The notes: generated from the sequence alone by a model not told the origin. A stretch of 64,000 nucleotides of DNA from Ensifer oleiphilus (GCF_013371465.1 NZ_JABWDU010000001.1:496001-560000); one strand, 5' to 3'; positions 51,806-61,069 are shown, counted from the first letter of the stretch. Numbers and translations: made by a program.

Positions 51806-52013
51806 TTCAAAACCTCCACGTCATTGCCGTTGAAGAGGTAACGCCGGCTAGCGCAAAACGTTCCCTGTGCGTGACCTAATCCTGGTCGCGCCGTCGCTGA
51901 GGAGGTCGAGCTGATGGCGTGGTAATGCCTTGAGCCCGCTTCATATTTCAGCTTGGGTCACCGCCGGTTCTTAGGAAGATTTGTCCGTCTTCGGTGACAT
52001 CAGCGCAATAAAA

Positions 52014-52035
52014 AAGGCCGGGCGAACCCGACCTT
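52014..52035 (-). terminator. Rho-independent terminator of the cold-shock gene
   Basis: On the minus strand: AAGGTCGGG-TTCG-CCCGGCCTT followed by TTTT. It lies about 57 bases after the stop of the csp gene. Confidence 0.85.
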
Positions 52036-52091
52036 CCCATTCGCTATAGAACCGCTGCCCGCACATCTGCGTTCGGCGGCTGCCGCGAAAA

Positions 52092-52301
52092 TTACTTGGC
52101 CTGCAGGTTGTCTGCAGAAGACTTGCCGGTCTTGCGGTCGCGCGTCAGCTCGTAGCTGATCTGCTGACCTTCGTTGAGGCCGGAAAGGCCTGCGCGCTGA
52201 ACGGCCGAAATGTGAACGAAGACATCAGGGCTGCCGTCGTCAGGCTGAATGAAGCCGAAACCCTTGGTGCTGTTGAACCACTTTACTGTGCCTGTAGCCA
52301 T
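52092..52301 (-). CDS. Cold-shock protein (CspA family)
   Basis: A 69-residue OB-fold protein with the RNP1 motif [11 protein letters not shown] and RNP2 motif VFVHISAV, preceded by [15 protein letters not shown]. It binds single-stranded RNA/DNA and melts mRNA structure in the cold or in stationary phase. It is about the usual length (67-70). The upstream 279 bases to the tRNA carry no gene and probably include a long 5' leader, common in csp genes; I did not identify a defined thermosensor. Confidence 0.95.
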   Translation of the reverse strand: MATGTVKWFNSTKGFGFIQPDDGSPDVFVHISAVQRAGLSGLNEGQQISYELTRDRKTGKSSADNLQAK

Positions 52302-52580
52302 GACGATTCCCTTTCAATCGTTCGTAATAGACATTCCCGGAACAAACCTCCGGATCAGGATAACCGATTTTGAAGAGGGAAGTCCGTCTCTCACGCGCTT
52401 AGGGCGCCGACACAAAGTTCGTCAGCAATATCGATTTCCGCCAGATAGGAGCTGAATGTGACGATTGCAAGGCTTTGTTTGTCGATGCCTGGGCAGGCTT
52501 GGCGGGTATGCACACGTCAATGCTTTCCGTCGCAAAGCGATGCCGAACAGCGATCAGGTTTTAAGACGTATGTGGGGGAA

Positions 52581-52655
52581 TGGTGCTGCTAGAGAGATTT
52601 GAACTCTCGGCCTCTCCCTTACCAAGGGAGTGCTCTACCCCTGAGCTATAGCAGC
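52581..52655 (-). tRNA. tRNA-Thr(GGT)
   Basis: On the minus strand the sequence begins GCTGCTATAGCTCAGGGGTA and ends with an encoded CCA. All stems are visible: acceptor GCTGCTA/TAGCAGC, anticodon stem CTCCC/GGGAG with loop TTGGTAA (anticodon GGT) and T-arm GAGAG-TTCAAAT-CTCTC. Its 75 bases fold as a normal elongator tRNA. Confidence 0.97.
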
Positions 52656-52812
52656 ATCTCGCGGCCGGTTCGTTGACAAGCCGCATCAAGCGAGGCGGCT
52701 ATTGCCATAGCTGAACGGGGAGCGCAAGCAGCATTTTGAAGTTTTCGCTGTTGTTCTGTGAGAAAATCCGTTTCGGCTTCCGAACCCCCTGGTTTTGCGC
52801 TAATGCATCCTC

Positions 52813-53052
52813 ATGCAAATAGACGACAAGAAAAGCGCTGAGAGCGAAGCCTCGTTGGTCGAGCCGGAGAATGCGCCGGCAAAGCGCAAGCAGAAGGATA
52901 CGACCGAGCAGGACCTGCGCAAGGCGCGCCTTGCCAAGACGCTGCGCGACAATCTACAGCGCCGCAAGCAGCAGATGCGCGCGCGCCGGTCTGGTGCCCC
53001 GGACGAGGCGATCGGCCTGCCTGCCGCAAAAACGGACGAATCGGACGATTAG
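52813..53052 (+). CDS. Small charged hypothetical protein
   Basis: A 79-residue, highly charged protein (KRKQKDTTEQDLRKARLAKT, then RDNLQRRKQQMRARRSG) likely to be helical or disordered, with no membrane segment. It resembles the short basic proteins found before murA in rhizobia as I recall. No function known; it may bind nucleic acid given its Arg/Lys content. No strong ribosome binding site precedes the ATG. Confidence 0.65.
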   Translation: MQIDDKKSAESEASLVEPENAPAKRKQKDTTEQDLRKARLAKTLRDNLQRRKQQMRARRSGAPDEAIGLPAAKTDESDD

Positions 53053-53212
53053 TACGGGGAGGGCGCCGTTCGGCGACCTTTCACAACAGCAGGCGGCTGT
53101 GGCTGCCATGCGTTCAAGGCACTTCTAATTTCGTGGCGTCTCCCCTAAAGAGGCGCCTTCAGACACACTTCATTTTTTTGGAAAGGCGGGCCAAGCCCGT
53201 TCGAGAGGCCTC

Positions 53213-54505
53213 ATGGATCGCATCAGGATTGTAGGCGGGAATGAACTTCACGGGGTCATCCCGATTTCCGGCGCGAAGAATGCGGCCCTGCCGCTGATGA
53301 TCGCATCGCTGTTGACCGACGATACGCTGACGCTGGAAAACGTTCCGCATCTGGCCGACGTCGAGCAACTGATCCGCATCCTCGGCAACCACGGCGCCGA
53401 TATCTCGGTCAACGGCCGGCGCGAGCGCCAGGGCGAAAGCTATGCCCGCACGATTCATTTCACCTGCCGCAACATCGTCGACACGACGGCCCCCTATGAG
53501 CTTGTGTCGAAGATGCGCGCAAGCTTCTGGGTCATCGGCCCGCTGCTCGCGCGTGAAGGCAAGGCCCGCGTGTCGCTGCCGGGCGGCTGCGCCATCGGCA
53601 CGCGCCCGGTCGATCTGTTCATCGAGGGCCTGCAGGCACTCAGCGCCAACATCGAGATCGACAGCGGCTACGTCAACGCGACGGCGCCGGCAGGCGGCCT
53701 GATCGGCGCCCGCTACACCTTCCCGAAGGTCTCCGTCGGCGCCACGCACGTGCTGATGATGGCAGCGACGCTTGCCAACGGCACCACCGTGCTCGGCAAT
53801 GCCGCGCGCGAGCCTGAGGTTGTCGACCTTGCCAATTGCCTGAACGCCATGGGCGCAAAGATCACCGGTCAGGGCACAGCAACGATCACCATCGAAGGCG
53901 TGCGCTCGTTGTCGGGCGCCCGTCACCGCGTCCTGCCTGACCGTATCGAGACCGGCACCTATGCCATGGCCGTGGCCATGACGGGCGGCGACGTCATCCT
54001 CGAAGACACGGATATGGCGCTGCTCGACACCGCGCTGGAAGCGATCCGTCGCGCCGGCGCCGAAATCACCGAGACCAACAGTGGCATCCGCGTCGTGCGC
54101 AACGGCGCCGGTATCAAGCCGGTCGATATCGTCACCGATCCCTTCCCGGGGTTCCCGACCGATCTGCAGGCGCAGTTCATGGGTCTGATGACCATGGCGA
54201 AGGGCACCTCGCATATCACCGAGACGATCTTCGAAAACCGCTTCATGCACGTGCAGGAGCTGGCGCGCCTCGGCGCCAAGATCTCGCTGTCGGGCCAGAC
54301 CGCCAAGATCGAGGGCGTCAGCCGGCTGAAGGGCGCGCCCGTGATGGCAACCGACCTTCGTGCCTCGGTCTCGCTCGTCATCGCCGGTCTGGCGGCGGAA
54401 GGCGAGACCATGGTGTCGCGCGTCTACCATCTAGACCGCGGCTTCGAGCGGCTGGAAGAAAAGCTCACCCGTTGCGGCGCTCACGTCGAGCGCGTCAGCG
54501 ACTGA
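53213..54505 (+). CDS. murA: UDP-N-acetylglucosamine 1-carboxyvinyltransferase
   Basis: A 430-residue enzyme for the first committed step of peptidoglycan synthesis (PEP transfer to UDP-GlcNAc). Features: [20 protein letters not shown] at the N-terminus with substrate Lys-Asn, the catalytic Cys in [19 protein letters not shown] near 122, and MFENRF-type region [15 protein letters not shown] near 340. Full length, no anomaly; the Cys means the usual fosfomycin-sensitive form. It heads a run with DUF2948, hisD and others. A 12-bp hairpin follows. Confidence 0.97.
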   Translation: MDRIRIVGGNELHGVIPISGAKNAALPLMIASLLTDDTLTLENVPHLADVEQLIRILGNHGADISVNGRRERQGESYARTIHFTCRNIVDTTAPYELVSKMRASFWVIGPLLAREGKARVSLPGGCAIGTRPVDLFIEGLQALSANIEIDSGYVNATAPAGGLIGARYTFPKVSVGATHVLMMAATLANGTTVLGNAAREPEVVDLANCLNAMGAKITGQGTATITIEGVRSLSGARHRVLPDRIETGTYAMAVAMTGGDVILEDTDMALLDTALEAIRRAGAEITETNSGIRVVRNGAGIKPVDIVTDPFPGFPTDLQAQFMGLMTMAKGTSHITETIFENRFMHVQELARLGAKISLSGQTAKIEGVSRLKGAPVMATDLRASVSLVIAGLAAEGETMVSRVYHLDRGFERLEEKLTRCGAHVERVSD

Positions 54506-54512
54506 TTTTACC

Positions 54513-54549
54513 CGTCGCGCCTGATGCCGTTGCGGTTTCAGGCGCGACG
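54513..54549 (+). terminator. Hairpin after murA
   Basis: CGTCGCGCCTGA (54513-54524) pairs perfectly with TCAGGCGCGACG (54538-54549), loop 13 bases. It starts 7 bases after the murA stop and lacks a long U-run (T follows weakly), so it may be a processing or partial termination site before the DUF2948 gene. Confidence 0.55.
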
Positions 54550-54611
54550 TCCTATGTCCATTTCAATTGTGGCACGCAAAATGTGCGACGAAAGCGAAAG
54601 GAATGGATGGC

Positions 54612-55052
54612 ATGGATGGTCTGAAGCTGCTGGCGCTCGATGAAGAGGATCTGGCCGTCGTCTCCGCCCACGTCCAGGATGCCGTGTTCAAGGTCTCCGG
54701 GCTGGAATACGACGCACGCCGCAAGCAGTTTTCGCTCACCGTCAACCGCTTCGTCTGGGAGATGGCCGATGGCAAGCGGCGCTCCTTCGAGCGTCGGCGC
54801 GCGGTGCTTCTGTTCAAGCGGGTGAGTGCCGTGCGCTCGCTCGGCTTTGATCGCGGCAATGGCGAGGCCGTGCTCGATCTGTTGGCGGTGACGTTCGCGG
54901 TTGCTGGCGAAGGGCCCGAAGGCACAGTCGAGCTGGTGCTTGCCGGCGAAGCTTCGATCGCCCTTGATGTGGAATGCATCGAGGTGCAGCTTGCAGATAC
55001 CGGCGGGGCATGGGAAACCGCTTTCAAGCCCCGGCATCCCGAAGGCGTTTGA
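54612..55052 (+). CDS. DUF2948 family protein
   Basis: A 146-residue protein (MDGLKLLALDEEDLAVVSAH; then QFSLTVNRFVWEM and RRRAVLLFKRVSAVRSLGF) matching the DUF2948 layout known from alphaproteobacteria, commonly located just upstream of hisD. The function is unknown. Start set at ATG 54612; an in-frame ATG at 54603 is almost equally placed relative to AAAGG. It is probably co-transcribed with hisD, 37 bases downstream. Confidence 0.85.
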   Translation: MDGLKLLALDEEDLAVVSAHVQDAVFKVSGLEYDARRKQFSLTVNRFVWEMADGKRRSFERRRAVLLFKRVSAVRSLGFDRGNGEAVLDLLAVTFAVAGEGPEGTVELVLAGEASIALDVECIEVQLADTGGAWETAFKPRHPEGV

Positions 55053-55089
55053 ACCCGCGACTTAAGGCATACGACAAGGACATTTTGCG

Positions 55090-56394
55090 TTGGCAATCAG
55101 GCTGAACTATCTCGACGGTAACTTCGAACAGCAGTTCGCGGCATTCCTGACCACCAAGCGTGAAGTTTCCGAGGACGTCAACGCGGCGGTCAAGGCGATC
55201 ATCGACGATGTCCGCCTGCGCGGCGACGAGGCGGTGGCGGAATATTCCGCCCGCTTCGACGGCATCGATTTCGCCACGACGCAGATGCGCGTCAGTGCCG
55301 AGGAAATCGACGCGGCAATCCAGGCCGTCGAGCCGGAAGTGCTGGGTGCCCTCAAGGTCGCCGCCGTTCGCATCGAATCGCATCACGCCCGCCAGCGGCC
55401 GAAGGACGATATCTACGAGGATACGATGGGCGTCGGCCTCGGTTCGCGCTGGACGGCGATCGACGCGGTCGGGCTCTACGTGCCGGGCGGTACGGCGAGC
55501 TATCCAAGCTCGGTGCTGATGAACGCGCTGCCGGCCAAGGTCGCCGGCGTCGAGCGCATCGTCATGGTGGTGCCGGCCAATGGCGGAAAGATCAACCCGG
55601 CCGTGCTGGCGGCTGCCCGTCTTGCCGGCGTCGAAGAAATCTATCGCATCGGCGGCGCGCAGGCGGTGGCAGCCCTTGCTTATGGCACCGCGACCATCGC
55701 GCCGGTCGCCAAGGTCGTCGGCCCGGGCAATGCCTATGTGGCCGCCGCCAAGCGCCAGGTCTTCGGCACTGTTGGTATCGACATGATTGCCGGCCCTTCG
55801 GAAGTCCTCGTCATCGCCGACCGCGACAACGATCCGGACTGGATCGCCGCCGATCTTCTCGCGCAGGCCGAGCACGACGTCGGCGCGCAGTCGATCCTGA
55901 TCACCGACGACGCCGCCTTCGGCGAAGCCGTCGAGGCGGCGGTCGAGCGTCAGCTGAAGACGCTGCCGCGCGCCGAGACCGCATCGGCGAGCTGGCGCGA
56001 TTTCGGCGCAATCATCCTGGTGCCGGATCTTGATAAGTCCATACCACTTGCAAACCGCATTGCCGCCGAACATCTGGAACTGGCGCTTGCCGATCCCGAG
56101 CCGATGGTCGCGAAGATCCGCAATGCCGGCGCCATCTTTGTCGGGCGCCACACGCCCGAGGTCATCGGCGACTATGTCGGCGGCTCAAACCACGTGCTGC
56201 CGACGGCGCGCTCGGCTCGTTTTTCCTCTGGCCTCGGCGTTCTCGACTACATGAAGCGCACGTCGATCCTGCGGCTCGATGCCGAGCAGCTTCGCATCCT
56301 CGGGCCGGCGGCGATTGCGCTGGCGCGCTCTGAAGGGCTTGAAGCGCATGCGCGCTCGGTCGCCATCCGCCTCAATCTCGGGGATGCGGGATGA
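55090..56394 (+). CDS. hisD: Histidinol dehydrogenase
   Basis: A 434-residue zinc enzyme oxidising L-histidinol to L-histidine, last step of the pathway. Signatures: [20 protein letters not shown] near 128, [18 protein letters not shown] near 212, [14 protein letters not shown] near 233, and [20 protein letters not shown] near 363 with zinc-ligand His. It starts with TTG at 55090. The stop overlaps the UPF0262 gene by four bases. The lone hisD next to UPF0262 and a phosphatase gene is a typical rhizobial arrangement. Confidence 0.97.
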   Translation: MAIRLNYLDGNFEQQFAAFLTTKREVSEDVNAAVKAIIDDVRLRGDEAVAEYSARFDGIDFATTQMRVSAEEIDAAIQAVEPEVLGALKVAAVRIESHHARQRPKDDIYEDTMGVGLGSRWTAIDAVGLYVPGGTASYPSSVLMNALPAKVAGVERIVMVVPANGGKINPAVLAAARLAGVEEIYRIGGAQAVAALAYGTATIAPVAKVVGPGNAYVAAAKRQVFGTVGIDMIAGPSEVLVIADRDNDPDWIAADLLAQAEHDVGAQSILITDDAAFGEAVEAAVERQLKTLPRAETASASWRDFGAIILVPDLDKSIPLANRIAAEHLELALADPEPMVAKIRNAGAIFVGRHTPEVIGDYVGGSNHVLPTARSARFSSGLGVLDYMKRTSILRLDAEQLRILGPAAIALARSEGLEAHARSVAIRLNLGDAG

Positions 56395-56867
56395 AGGCTG
56401 ACCGCAACCAGCGCCTCTGCGATGTCGTACTGGACGAGACGATCGGCCGTTCGACGCCGGACGTGGAGCATGAGCGCGCGGTTGCGATCTTCGACCTTCT
56501 CGAAGAAAACCTGTTCGAGCCCGTCGGACATGCGGGCGGCCCCTACAGGCTCAATCTCTCTCTGATGGATGCCAAGCTGGTCTTTGCGATCTCCACCGAG
56601 AAGGGATCCGACGTCGCCACCCATATTCTCTCGCTCACGCCGTTTCGCCGCATCGTGAAGGACTACTTCCTGATCTGCGAAAGCTACTACGAGGCGATCC
56701 GCTCGGCGACGCCGAGCCAGATCGAAGCGATCGACATGGGGCGCCGTGGCATTCACAACGAGGGGTCGCAGACGCTGATGGACCGTCTGTCGGGCAAGAT
56801 CCGGCTCGATTTCGACACCGCGCGCCGTCTGTTCACGCTCGTCTGCGTGCTCTACTGGCGCGGATGA
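56391..56867 (+). CDS. UPF0262 family protein
   Basis: A 158-residue protein of the alphaproteobacterial UPF0262 family ([60 protein letters not shown]). The HNEG stretch and several buried acids are the most conserved-looking parts. Function unknown. Overlaps of four bases with hisD upstream and with the phosphatase gene downstream indicate tight translational coupling. Confidence 0.92.
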   Translation: MKADRNQRLCDVVLDETIGRSTPDVEHERAVAIFDLLEENLFEPVGHAGGPYRLNLSLMDAKLVFAISTEKGSDVATHILSLTPFRRIVKDYFLICESYYEAIRSATPSQIEAIDMGRRGIHNEGSQTLMDRLSGKIRLDFDTARRLFTLVCVLYWRG

Positions 56868-57349
56868 CGGCGGAGACCGGAATGACGGGAACCGCGATGC
56901 ACCAGCCGACAACGCCCCGCTCCGTCCTCTTCATGTGCGGCATGAACGCTATCCGCTCGCCGATGGCCGAGGCGCTAGCCAAGGCCGCCCTGCCGGCGGG
57001 CACCTACGTAGCGTCCGCCGGGGTGCGCCACGGCGAGCGCGATCCCTTCGTCGACGTGGTGCTCGATGAGATCGGCCTGTCCGTCGGGCGGCATCAGCCG
57101 CGCACCCTGGACGAGCTCGAGGACGATTACTTCGACCTCATCGTCACGCTGGCGCCGGAGGCCCATCACCTGGCGCTGGATTTGACACGCTCCATGGCCG
57201 TCGATGTGGTCTATTGGCCGACGCCGGACCCGACGGTTGCCACCGGCACGCGCGAGCAGATTGTCGATGCCTATCGCGCCGTTCGAGATCACCTTGCCAC
57301 GCTGATTAATCGCCGTCTGGTAGTGGCGCCCGCGGGCGAAAAGGCTTAA
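56864..57349 (+). CDS. Low-molecular-weight phosphotyrosine phosphatase family protein
   Basis: A 161-residue protein. The P-loop is [20 protein letters not shown] near residue 22, fitting the C-X5-R-(S) catalytic signature though with CGMNAIRS instead of the common CTGNICRS. The downstream acid is seen in [15 protein letters not shown] near 125 (DP motif). It may be a protein tyrosine phosphatase or arsenate-reductase-like enzyme. Part of the hisD operon. Its stop codon touches the left end of a MITE-like element, so the element may have set the present C-terminus. Confidence 0.87.
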   Translation: MTAETGMTGTAMHQPTTPRSVLFMCGMNAIRSPMAEALAKAALPAGTYVASAGVRHGERDPFVDVVLDEIGLSVGRHQPRTLDELEDDYFDLIVTLAPEAHHLALDLTRSMAVDVVYWPTPDPTVATGTREQIVDAYRAVRDHLATLINRRLVVAPAGEKA

Positions 57350-57616
57350 TACCAACCTGCGCTGATATTGACCGATTGCGTGGGACCGTGCGCGGTCATC
57401 CAGCAAGGAGCTACCGCAGGGCGATGCCTCGGCATCGATCGAGGATTGCGACGCTGCCGGTGGCCGACACACGGCCCAGCCGAAGGGCCGGGCGCTTTTG
57501 GCCTCCGGGCAGCGTCGACAATCCTCACCGGACCGCTTGGTCCGGTTCCGGTTATCTCCTTGCCGGAAACCGAAATCGCTCCGGCGCAAGAGTTCAATAT
57601 CAGCGCAGGTTGGTAT
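57349..57616. mobile_element. MITE-like element with 23-bp perfect terminal inverted repeats
   Basis: The ends pair perfectly: 57349-57371 begins ATACCAACCTGCGCTGATAT and 57594-57616 is its exact complement. The 268-bp interior has no credible gene but strong internal symmetry: 57441-57458 (GAGGATTGCGACGCTGCC) pairs with 57508-57526 with one inserted base, and ACCGGACC-GCTT-GGTCCGGT forms a hairpin at 57527-57546. A target-site duplication is not clear (at most TA/TAA). It fills most of the 394-base gap before infA, which otherwise holds about 130 bases of likely infA promoter and leader. Confidence 0.7.
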
Positions 57617-57743
57617 AAGGCAGTACAAAAGCTGAAAAGCCGGCGCAAAGCGGTTCACAAATCCTCGTCGATTGTGTAGTTTCCGGCGAATTTTTCGGGA
57701 TGCGTGCCGTATCCCCGAACAAACACAGAAAGAACAGTCCTAC

Positions 57744-57962
57744 ATGGCGAAAGAAGAAGTCCTCGAATTCCCGGGTGTGGTCACGGAATTGCTTCCCAAT
57801 GCGACCTTCCGCGTGAAGCTCGAAAATGAACATGAAATTATTGCCCACACCGCAGGCCGCATGCGCAAGAACCGTATCCGCGTTCTGGCCGGCGACAAGG
57901 TGCTCGTCGAAATGACGCCCTATGACCTGACCAAGGGTCGCATCACCTACCGCTTCAAGTAA
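57744..57962 (+). CDS. infA: Translation initiation factor IF-1
   Basis: A 72-residue S1/OB-fold protein ([20 protein letters not shown], then [20 protein letters not shown]), exactly the standard IF-1 length. It binds the 30S A site during initiation. The start is the ATG before AKEE. It is followed after about 50 bases by maf and yacG, a conserved alphaproteobacterial order. Confidence 0.98.
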   Translation: MAKEEVLEFPGVVTELLPNATFRVKLENEHEIIAHTAGRMRKNRIRVLAGDKVLVEMTPYDLTKGRITYRFK

Positions 57963-58011
57963 ACCGCCGACGGGTGGCTTTATCATATCTCTGGGGTGGC
58001 GGCGCGTACCG

Positions 58012-58632
58012 ATGACAACGGCTCAAAAACTGATACTGGCGTCCGGTTCGCCGCGTCGCGTCGAGCTTTTGGCCCAGGCAGGCATCGAACCTGCGCGCCT
58101 GATGCCGATGGATCTCGACGAGACGCCGAAGCGCTCCGAGCATCCGCGCTCGCTGGCGCGTCGTCTTTCTGCCGAGAAGGCGAAGGCGGCGCTGGCTGCG
58201 ATCAAGGGCGAAGCCGGTTGGGATGGCAGTTATATCCTGGCGGCCGACACGGTCGTCTGCGTCGGCAGGCGCATCCTGCCGAAGCCGGAACTCGTCAGCG
58301 AGGCCTCTAGCGCTCTGCATCTTCTGTCGGGCCGCAGCCATCGCGTCTATACCGGTGTCTGCCTGATCACGCCCGATAGGACGCTTCGTCAGAAGGTGGT
58401 CGACACCAAGGTCCGCTTCAAGCGTCTTTCCGGTTTCGATATCGAGAGCTATCTTGCCTCCGGCCAATGGCGCGGCAAGGCAGGCGCCTATGGCATCCAG
58501 GGCATTGCCGGCAGCTTCGTCGTCAAGCTCGTCGGCTCCTACAGCAACGTCGTCGGCCTGCCGCTCTATGAGACCGTCGGCCTTTTGGTCGGCGAAGGTT
58601 ACGACGTTCACAATCGTTGGCTGGAAGGCTGA
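58012..58632 (+). CDS. maf: Maf family nucleotide pyrophosphatase
   Basis: A 206-residue protein with the Maf signature [20 protein letters not shown] at the N-terminus, the [11 protein letters not shown] helix near 46, the catalytic region [19 protein letters not shown] near 75 and [11 protein letters not shown] near 155. Maf proteins hydrolyse (d)TTP, UTP or modified nucleotides to limit misincorporation and affect septum formation. It is the second gene of the infA-maf-yacG group; the downstream yacG starts six bases after its stop. Confidence 0.95.
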   Translation: MTTAQKLILASGSPRRVELLAQAGIEPARLMPMDLDETPKRSEHPRSLARRLSAEKAKAALAAIKGEAGWDGSYILAADTVVCVGRRILPKPELVSEASSALHLLSGRSHRVYTGVCLITPDRTLRQKVVDTKVRFKRLSGFDIESYLASGQWRGKAGAYGIQGIAGSFVVKLVGSYSNVVGLPLYETVGLLVGEGYDVHNRWLEG

Positions 58633-58637
58633 AGGCA

Positions 58638-58847
58638 GTGACGGACGAAGACAAGAAGACGGGCTCGAATGTCGCGCCCCTGCGCGCACCGCGTCCTTGC
58701 CCCGAATGCACTCGCCCCTCGCACCGCGAGCACTATCCCTTCTGCTCGGATCGCTGCCGCAATGTCGACCTCAACCGCTGGCTTTCGGGCTCCTACGCCA
58801 TTCCTGTGGCAGACGACGAGTCGAAAGCCGCCGACGACGATCGTTGA
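58638..58847 (+). CDS. yacG: DNA gyrase inhibitor YacG (zinc protein)
   Basis: A 69-residue protein with the YacG zinc knuckle CPECTRPSHREHYPFCSDRC followed by RNVDLNRWLSGSYAIP. The four Cys bind one zinc; E. coli YacG inhibits gyrase by binding GyrB. It starts with GTG at 58638, with GAAGG upstream; a longer frame from 58617 overlaps maf. Last gene of the infA-maf-yacG set. Confidence 0.94.
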   Translation: MTDEDKKTGSNVAPLRAPRPCPECTRPSHREHYPFCSDRCRNVDLNRWLSGSYAIPVADDESKAADDDR

Positions 58848-58929
58848 CCCCGATCTGCCTGAATATCCTCAGTTTTTTGCCTTTTTCCACACTCTTTGAA
58901 ATAACTGCCAAAAAACTTTCATTTGGTGC

Positions 58930-58957
58930 TGGACACCGCCGAACATCATGTTATAAC
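58930..58957 (+). promoter_or_regulatory. Promoter of tRNA-Phe
   Basis: TGGACA at 58930-58935, a 16-base spacer and TATAAC at 58952-58957, about 70 bases before the mature tRNA 5' end; the typical rhizobial CTTGAC-like -35 has one mismatch here. Confidence 0.55.
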
Positions 58958-59028
58958 CCCGCTCGCTTCCGGGGCACAAACAACGCCCCGAGGGTTCCGA
59001 AAGGAACCGCTGCCCGCAACGGCAGGAT

Positions 59029-59104
59029 GCCCGGATAGCTCAGTTGGTAGAGCAGCGGATTGAAAATCCGCGTGTCGGTGGTTCAAATCCGCCTCCGGGC
59101 ACCA
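59029..59104 (+). tRNA. tRNA-Phe(GAA)
   Basis: Begins GCCCGGATAGCTCAGTTGGT and ends with an encoded CCA. Acceptor stem GCCCGGA/TCCGGGC, anticodon stem GCGGA/TCCGC with loop TTGAAAA (anticodon GAA), T-arm GGCGG-type with TTCAAAT. Seventy-six bases, normal cloverleaf. Confidence 0.97.
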
Positions 59105-59402
59105 TTTTCCCAATGGTCCAATTATACTCAAATTTTCTCGTCCTGCGCAGTCTGATGTCTGTGTTGGCGCGGTCTGCTTTGCCACGGATGTCATTCGCCG
59201 AATGTTCGAGCTCAACCCGAGGCGAAACACTCGTCGTTAACCAATTGTTAACCATGTCGGCTCAACCTCGTTCATTGATAGCAGATTGTGCACGGATCCG
59301 ATGGGATCATGCCAGTCGGACGTTTCAAGCCTGGGTCGTTTCAGGCATGCTGCGCCCCAAAAGCAGACGCATTCGTTCATTCCTGAGGGAGTAGAGGCAA
59401 GG
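59105..59402. other. Gene-free interval downstream of tRNA-Phe
   Basis: About 298 bases with no convincing gene, no strong terminator and no attachment-site-like repeat of the tRNA 3' end visible on either strand in the window. It is ordinary in composition with some AT-rich patches around 59105-59150 and 59230-59280. Confidence 0.5.
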
Positions 59403-59498
59403 ATGTACGAAATGGCAGATCACATGATGAAAATGCTGATGAGCATTATGGCAGCGCTGTCGCTCGGCTCGCTGCTGTTTCTGATGGCTGTTCTGTAA
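59403..59498 (+). CDS. 31-residue Met-rich membrane peptide
   Basis: The ATG at 59403 follows GAGGCAAGG. The peptide (MYEMADHMMKMLMSIMAALS then LGSLLFLMAVL) has seven Met and a single C-terminal hydrophobic helix. It is too short for standard calling but has a good binding site and a plausible membrane helix. The function is unknown; an unusual Met content makes metal or redox contact conceivable but unproven. Confidence 0.5.
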   Translation: MYEMADHMMKMLMSIMAALSLGSLLFLMAVL

Positions 59499-59737
59499 AG
59501 CGCGTCGCGACCTTCTGGGCTCGCGTATCGCGTTTCAAGCTCTCGTTCTTTCGCGATGCCGTCATTGCGAAAATGCTGAACATTTTTGCACGACAGAACG
59601 TGCTCCGGCGAAAACGCGGGTGCCCGTAAAGCGCCGCAGCTCGTCGAAAGCCTGTGGGCCGATGTAGCCGCTTGAATCACTGAAATTCTTTCACGTAGCG
59701 AAATGCGATCCAAAGGGCATATCTGTCGCTAGGCCCA

Positions 59738-60124
59738 TCAGGGATAGAGATAAAACTCGTCCCAACGCTCGTGCGGCACGAGCTCGCCGATCTTGTATTC
59801 GAAAGACAGGATATCAAGGTGCTCGGCATCGGTGAGGCACTTGAACTTCAGCTTGTACCACTCCCCCTTGCTGCGGAACACAGCGCCCGGCGCCTTCATC
59901 TTGTCTTCCTTCATGACCGGTTCGGCGAAGGTATAGGCGATCACCTTGTCGGGCTTGAAGGTCGATTTGTCGGCGTTGATGCGCTCCATGGCCTCGGTGT
60001 CGCAGCGCTGCTCCAGCCGGGTCTGTGGATCGAGCTTTTCGAATTGGCGTACCAGGGACTGATCCATCGCCAAGACCGGGGAAAATGTGGCGGCGAAGAT
60101 GAGCGGGTACGCGAGTGTCTTCAT
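59738..60124 (-). CDS. Secreted DUF930 family protein
   Basis: A 128-residue protein with a signal peptide (MKTLAYPLIFAATFSPVLAM) and a DUF930-like body: KLDPQTRLEQRCDTEAMERI, FKPDKVIAYTFAEPVM, then GEWYKLKFKCLTDAEHLDIL. Two Cys could form a periplasmic disulfide. The start is the ATG at 60124; the frame is open further but without signal. Function unknown. It lies alone between small genes. Confidence 0.85.
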   Translation of the reverse strand: MKTLAYPLIFAATFSPVLAMDQSLVRQFEKLDPQTRLEQRCDTEAMERINADKSTFKPDKVIAYTFAEPVMKEDKMKAPGAVFRSKGEWYKLKFKCLTDAEHLDILSFEYKIGELVPHERWDEFYLYP

Positions 60125-60245
60125 GCTGGATGGGCTCCTGGCTATGGAAGGGGCGGTCGCGGCAAATCGTTGCCGTGGCGCAGCTTGGGTTTCAGGTAAG
60201 CTTTGTGGCCATACCAAGGCACGGACCATACTTCCGAAACATGGA

Positions 60246-60707
60246 TTACGTTTCCGAAACGTCGATCCACTCGGCGCCGGTCAATTCGACGATGCGCTGC
60301 GGGTTGATGTGGACGGCCGCGTTAGTGGCGCCGGCCGCGGGCACGACGATGTCGTAGGCCTTGAGCGACAGGTCGCAATAGATGCTGTGGGGCTTGGCAA
60401 GCCCGAACGGGCAGACGCCGCCGACCGGGTGTCCAGTTTCCGCCTCGACCTCGTCGAAGCCCAGCATGCGGGCCTTGGTGCCGAAGCGGGCCTTGTACTT
60501 CTTGTTGTCGAGCCGCGCATCGCCGCGGGTGACGATCAGGATCACGTCGTCGCCGACCCGCAATGCGAGCGTCTTGGCGATCTGGGCGGGTTCGACGCCA
60601 TGGCCCTCGGCGGCAAGCGCCACCGTGGCGGTGCTCTGTTCGAGTTCTATGACGTCGATATCCGGCGCGTTCTGCGAAAAGAACTGTTTGACGGAGGTAA
60701 GGCTCAT
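60246..60707 (-). CDS. YbaK/EbsC-type aminoacyl-tRNA deacylase
   Basis: A 153-residue YbaK/prolyl-tRNA editing-domain protein: GVEPAQIAKTLALRVGDDVI with the catalytic-region Lys, LIVTRGDARLDNKKYKARFG, and GHPVGGVCPFGLAKP, a hallmark GxxPGG-like loop (here HPVGGVCPFG). Members hydrolyse mischarged Cys- or Ala-tRNA(Pro). The ATG follows GGAGG at good spacing. Which substrate this member edits cannot be told. Confidence 0.9.
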   Translation of the reverse strand: MSLTSVKQFFSQNAPDIDVIELEQSTATVALAAEGHGVEPAQIAKTLALRVGDDVILIVTRGDARLDNKKYKARFGTKARMLGFDEVEAETGHPVGGVCPFGLAKPHSIYCDLSLKAYDIVVPAAGATNAAVHINPQRIVELTGAEWIDVSET

Positions 60708-60802
60708 TATGGGGCTTCAGGCTCTGGCAATGGTTTGGGGATGGAATAAAGAGCGGACGAACGCCTGCAGGCCGAGGCGGCGCTGCCGACGGCAAGACTG
60801 TC

Positions 60803-60991
60803 TCAATCGTCGTTGGAGGCGTCAAGATTTTCTGGGCGCGTCCCTTCCTGCTGTGTCGGCAGGTAGCCATGGGTAGTGAACCAGTTTTCGAGGATCGCCG
60901 CGATTGCCTGCTCGCGCGTCAGCTTGCCGGGATGATCGGCCATGAACGCCTTCAGCGCCGTCTCTATGTTGTCGGTGTGGAGTTCGCTCAT
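60803..60991 (-). CDS. Small conserved hypothetical protein, 62 residues
   Basis: A 62-residue acidic protein (MSELHTDNIETALKAFMADH; LTREQAIAAILENWFTTHGY; then a polar tail) that looks like two helices. GGAAG lies upstream of the ATG. Rhizobial short proteins of this type exist as I recall; the LTREQAIAAILENWF stretch resembles ribbon-helix-helix C-terminal helices, but no complete DNA-binding motif is visible. Function unknown. Confidence 0.65.
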   Translation of the reverse strand: MSELHTDNIETALKAFMADHPGKLTREQAIAAILENWFTTHGYLPTQQEGTRPENLDASNDD

Positions 60992-61069
60992 GGTGTCTTC
61001 CTTCCGTTGGTCTCGGCACGGCCCGCCGGGTGGGCGAGCCGTCCGACATCGATGGGCGGCGTTAAGTCA

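Noticed and set aside
57368-57679. A 103-codon plus-strand frame inside the MITE-like element
   Set aside because: It spans the terminal repeat and hairpins, so the open frame follows from palindromic GC-rich sequence; no ribosome binding site or motif.
59029-59402. tRNA-Phe as an integration site for an island
   Set aside because: No direct repeat of the tRNA 3' end, integrase or composition shift was found downstream in the window.
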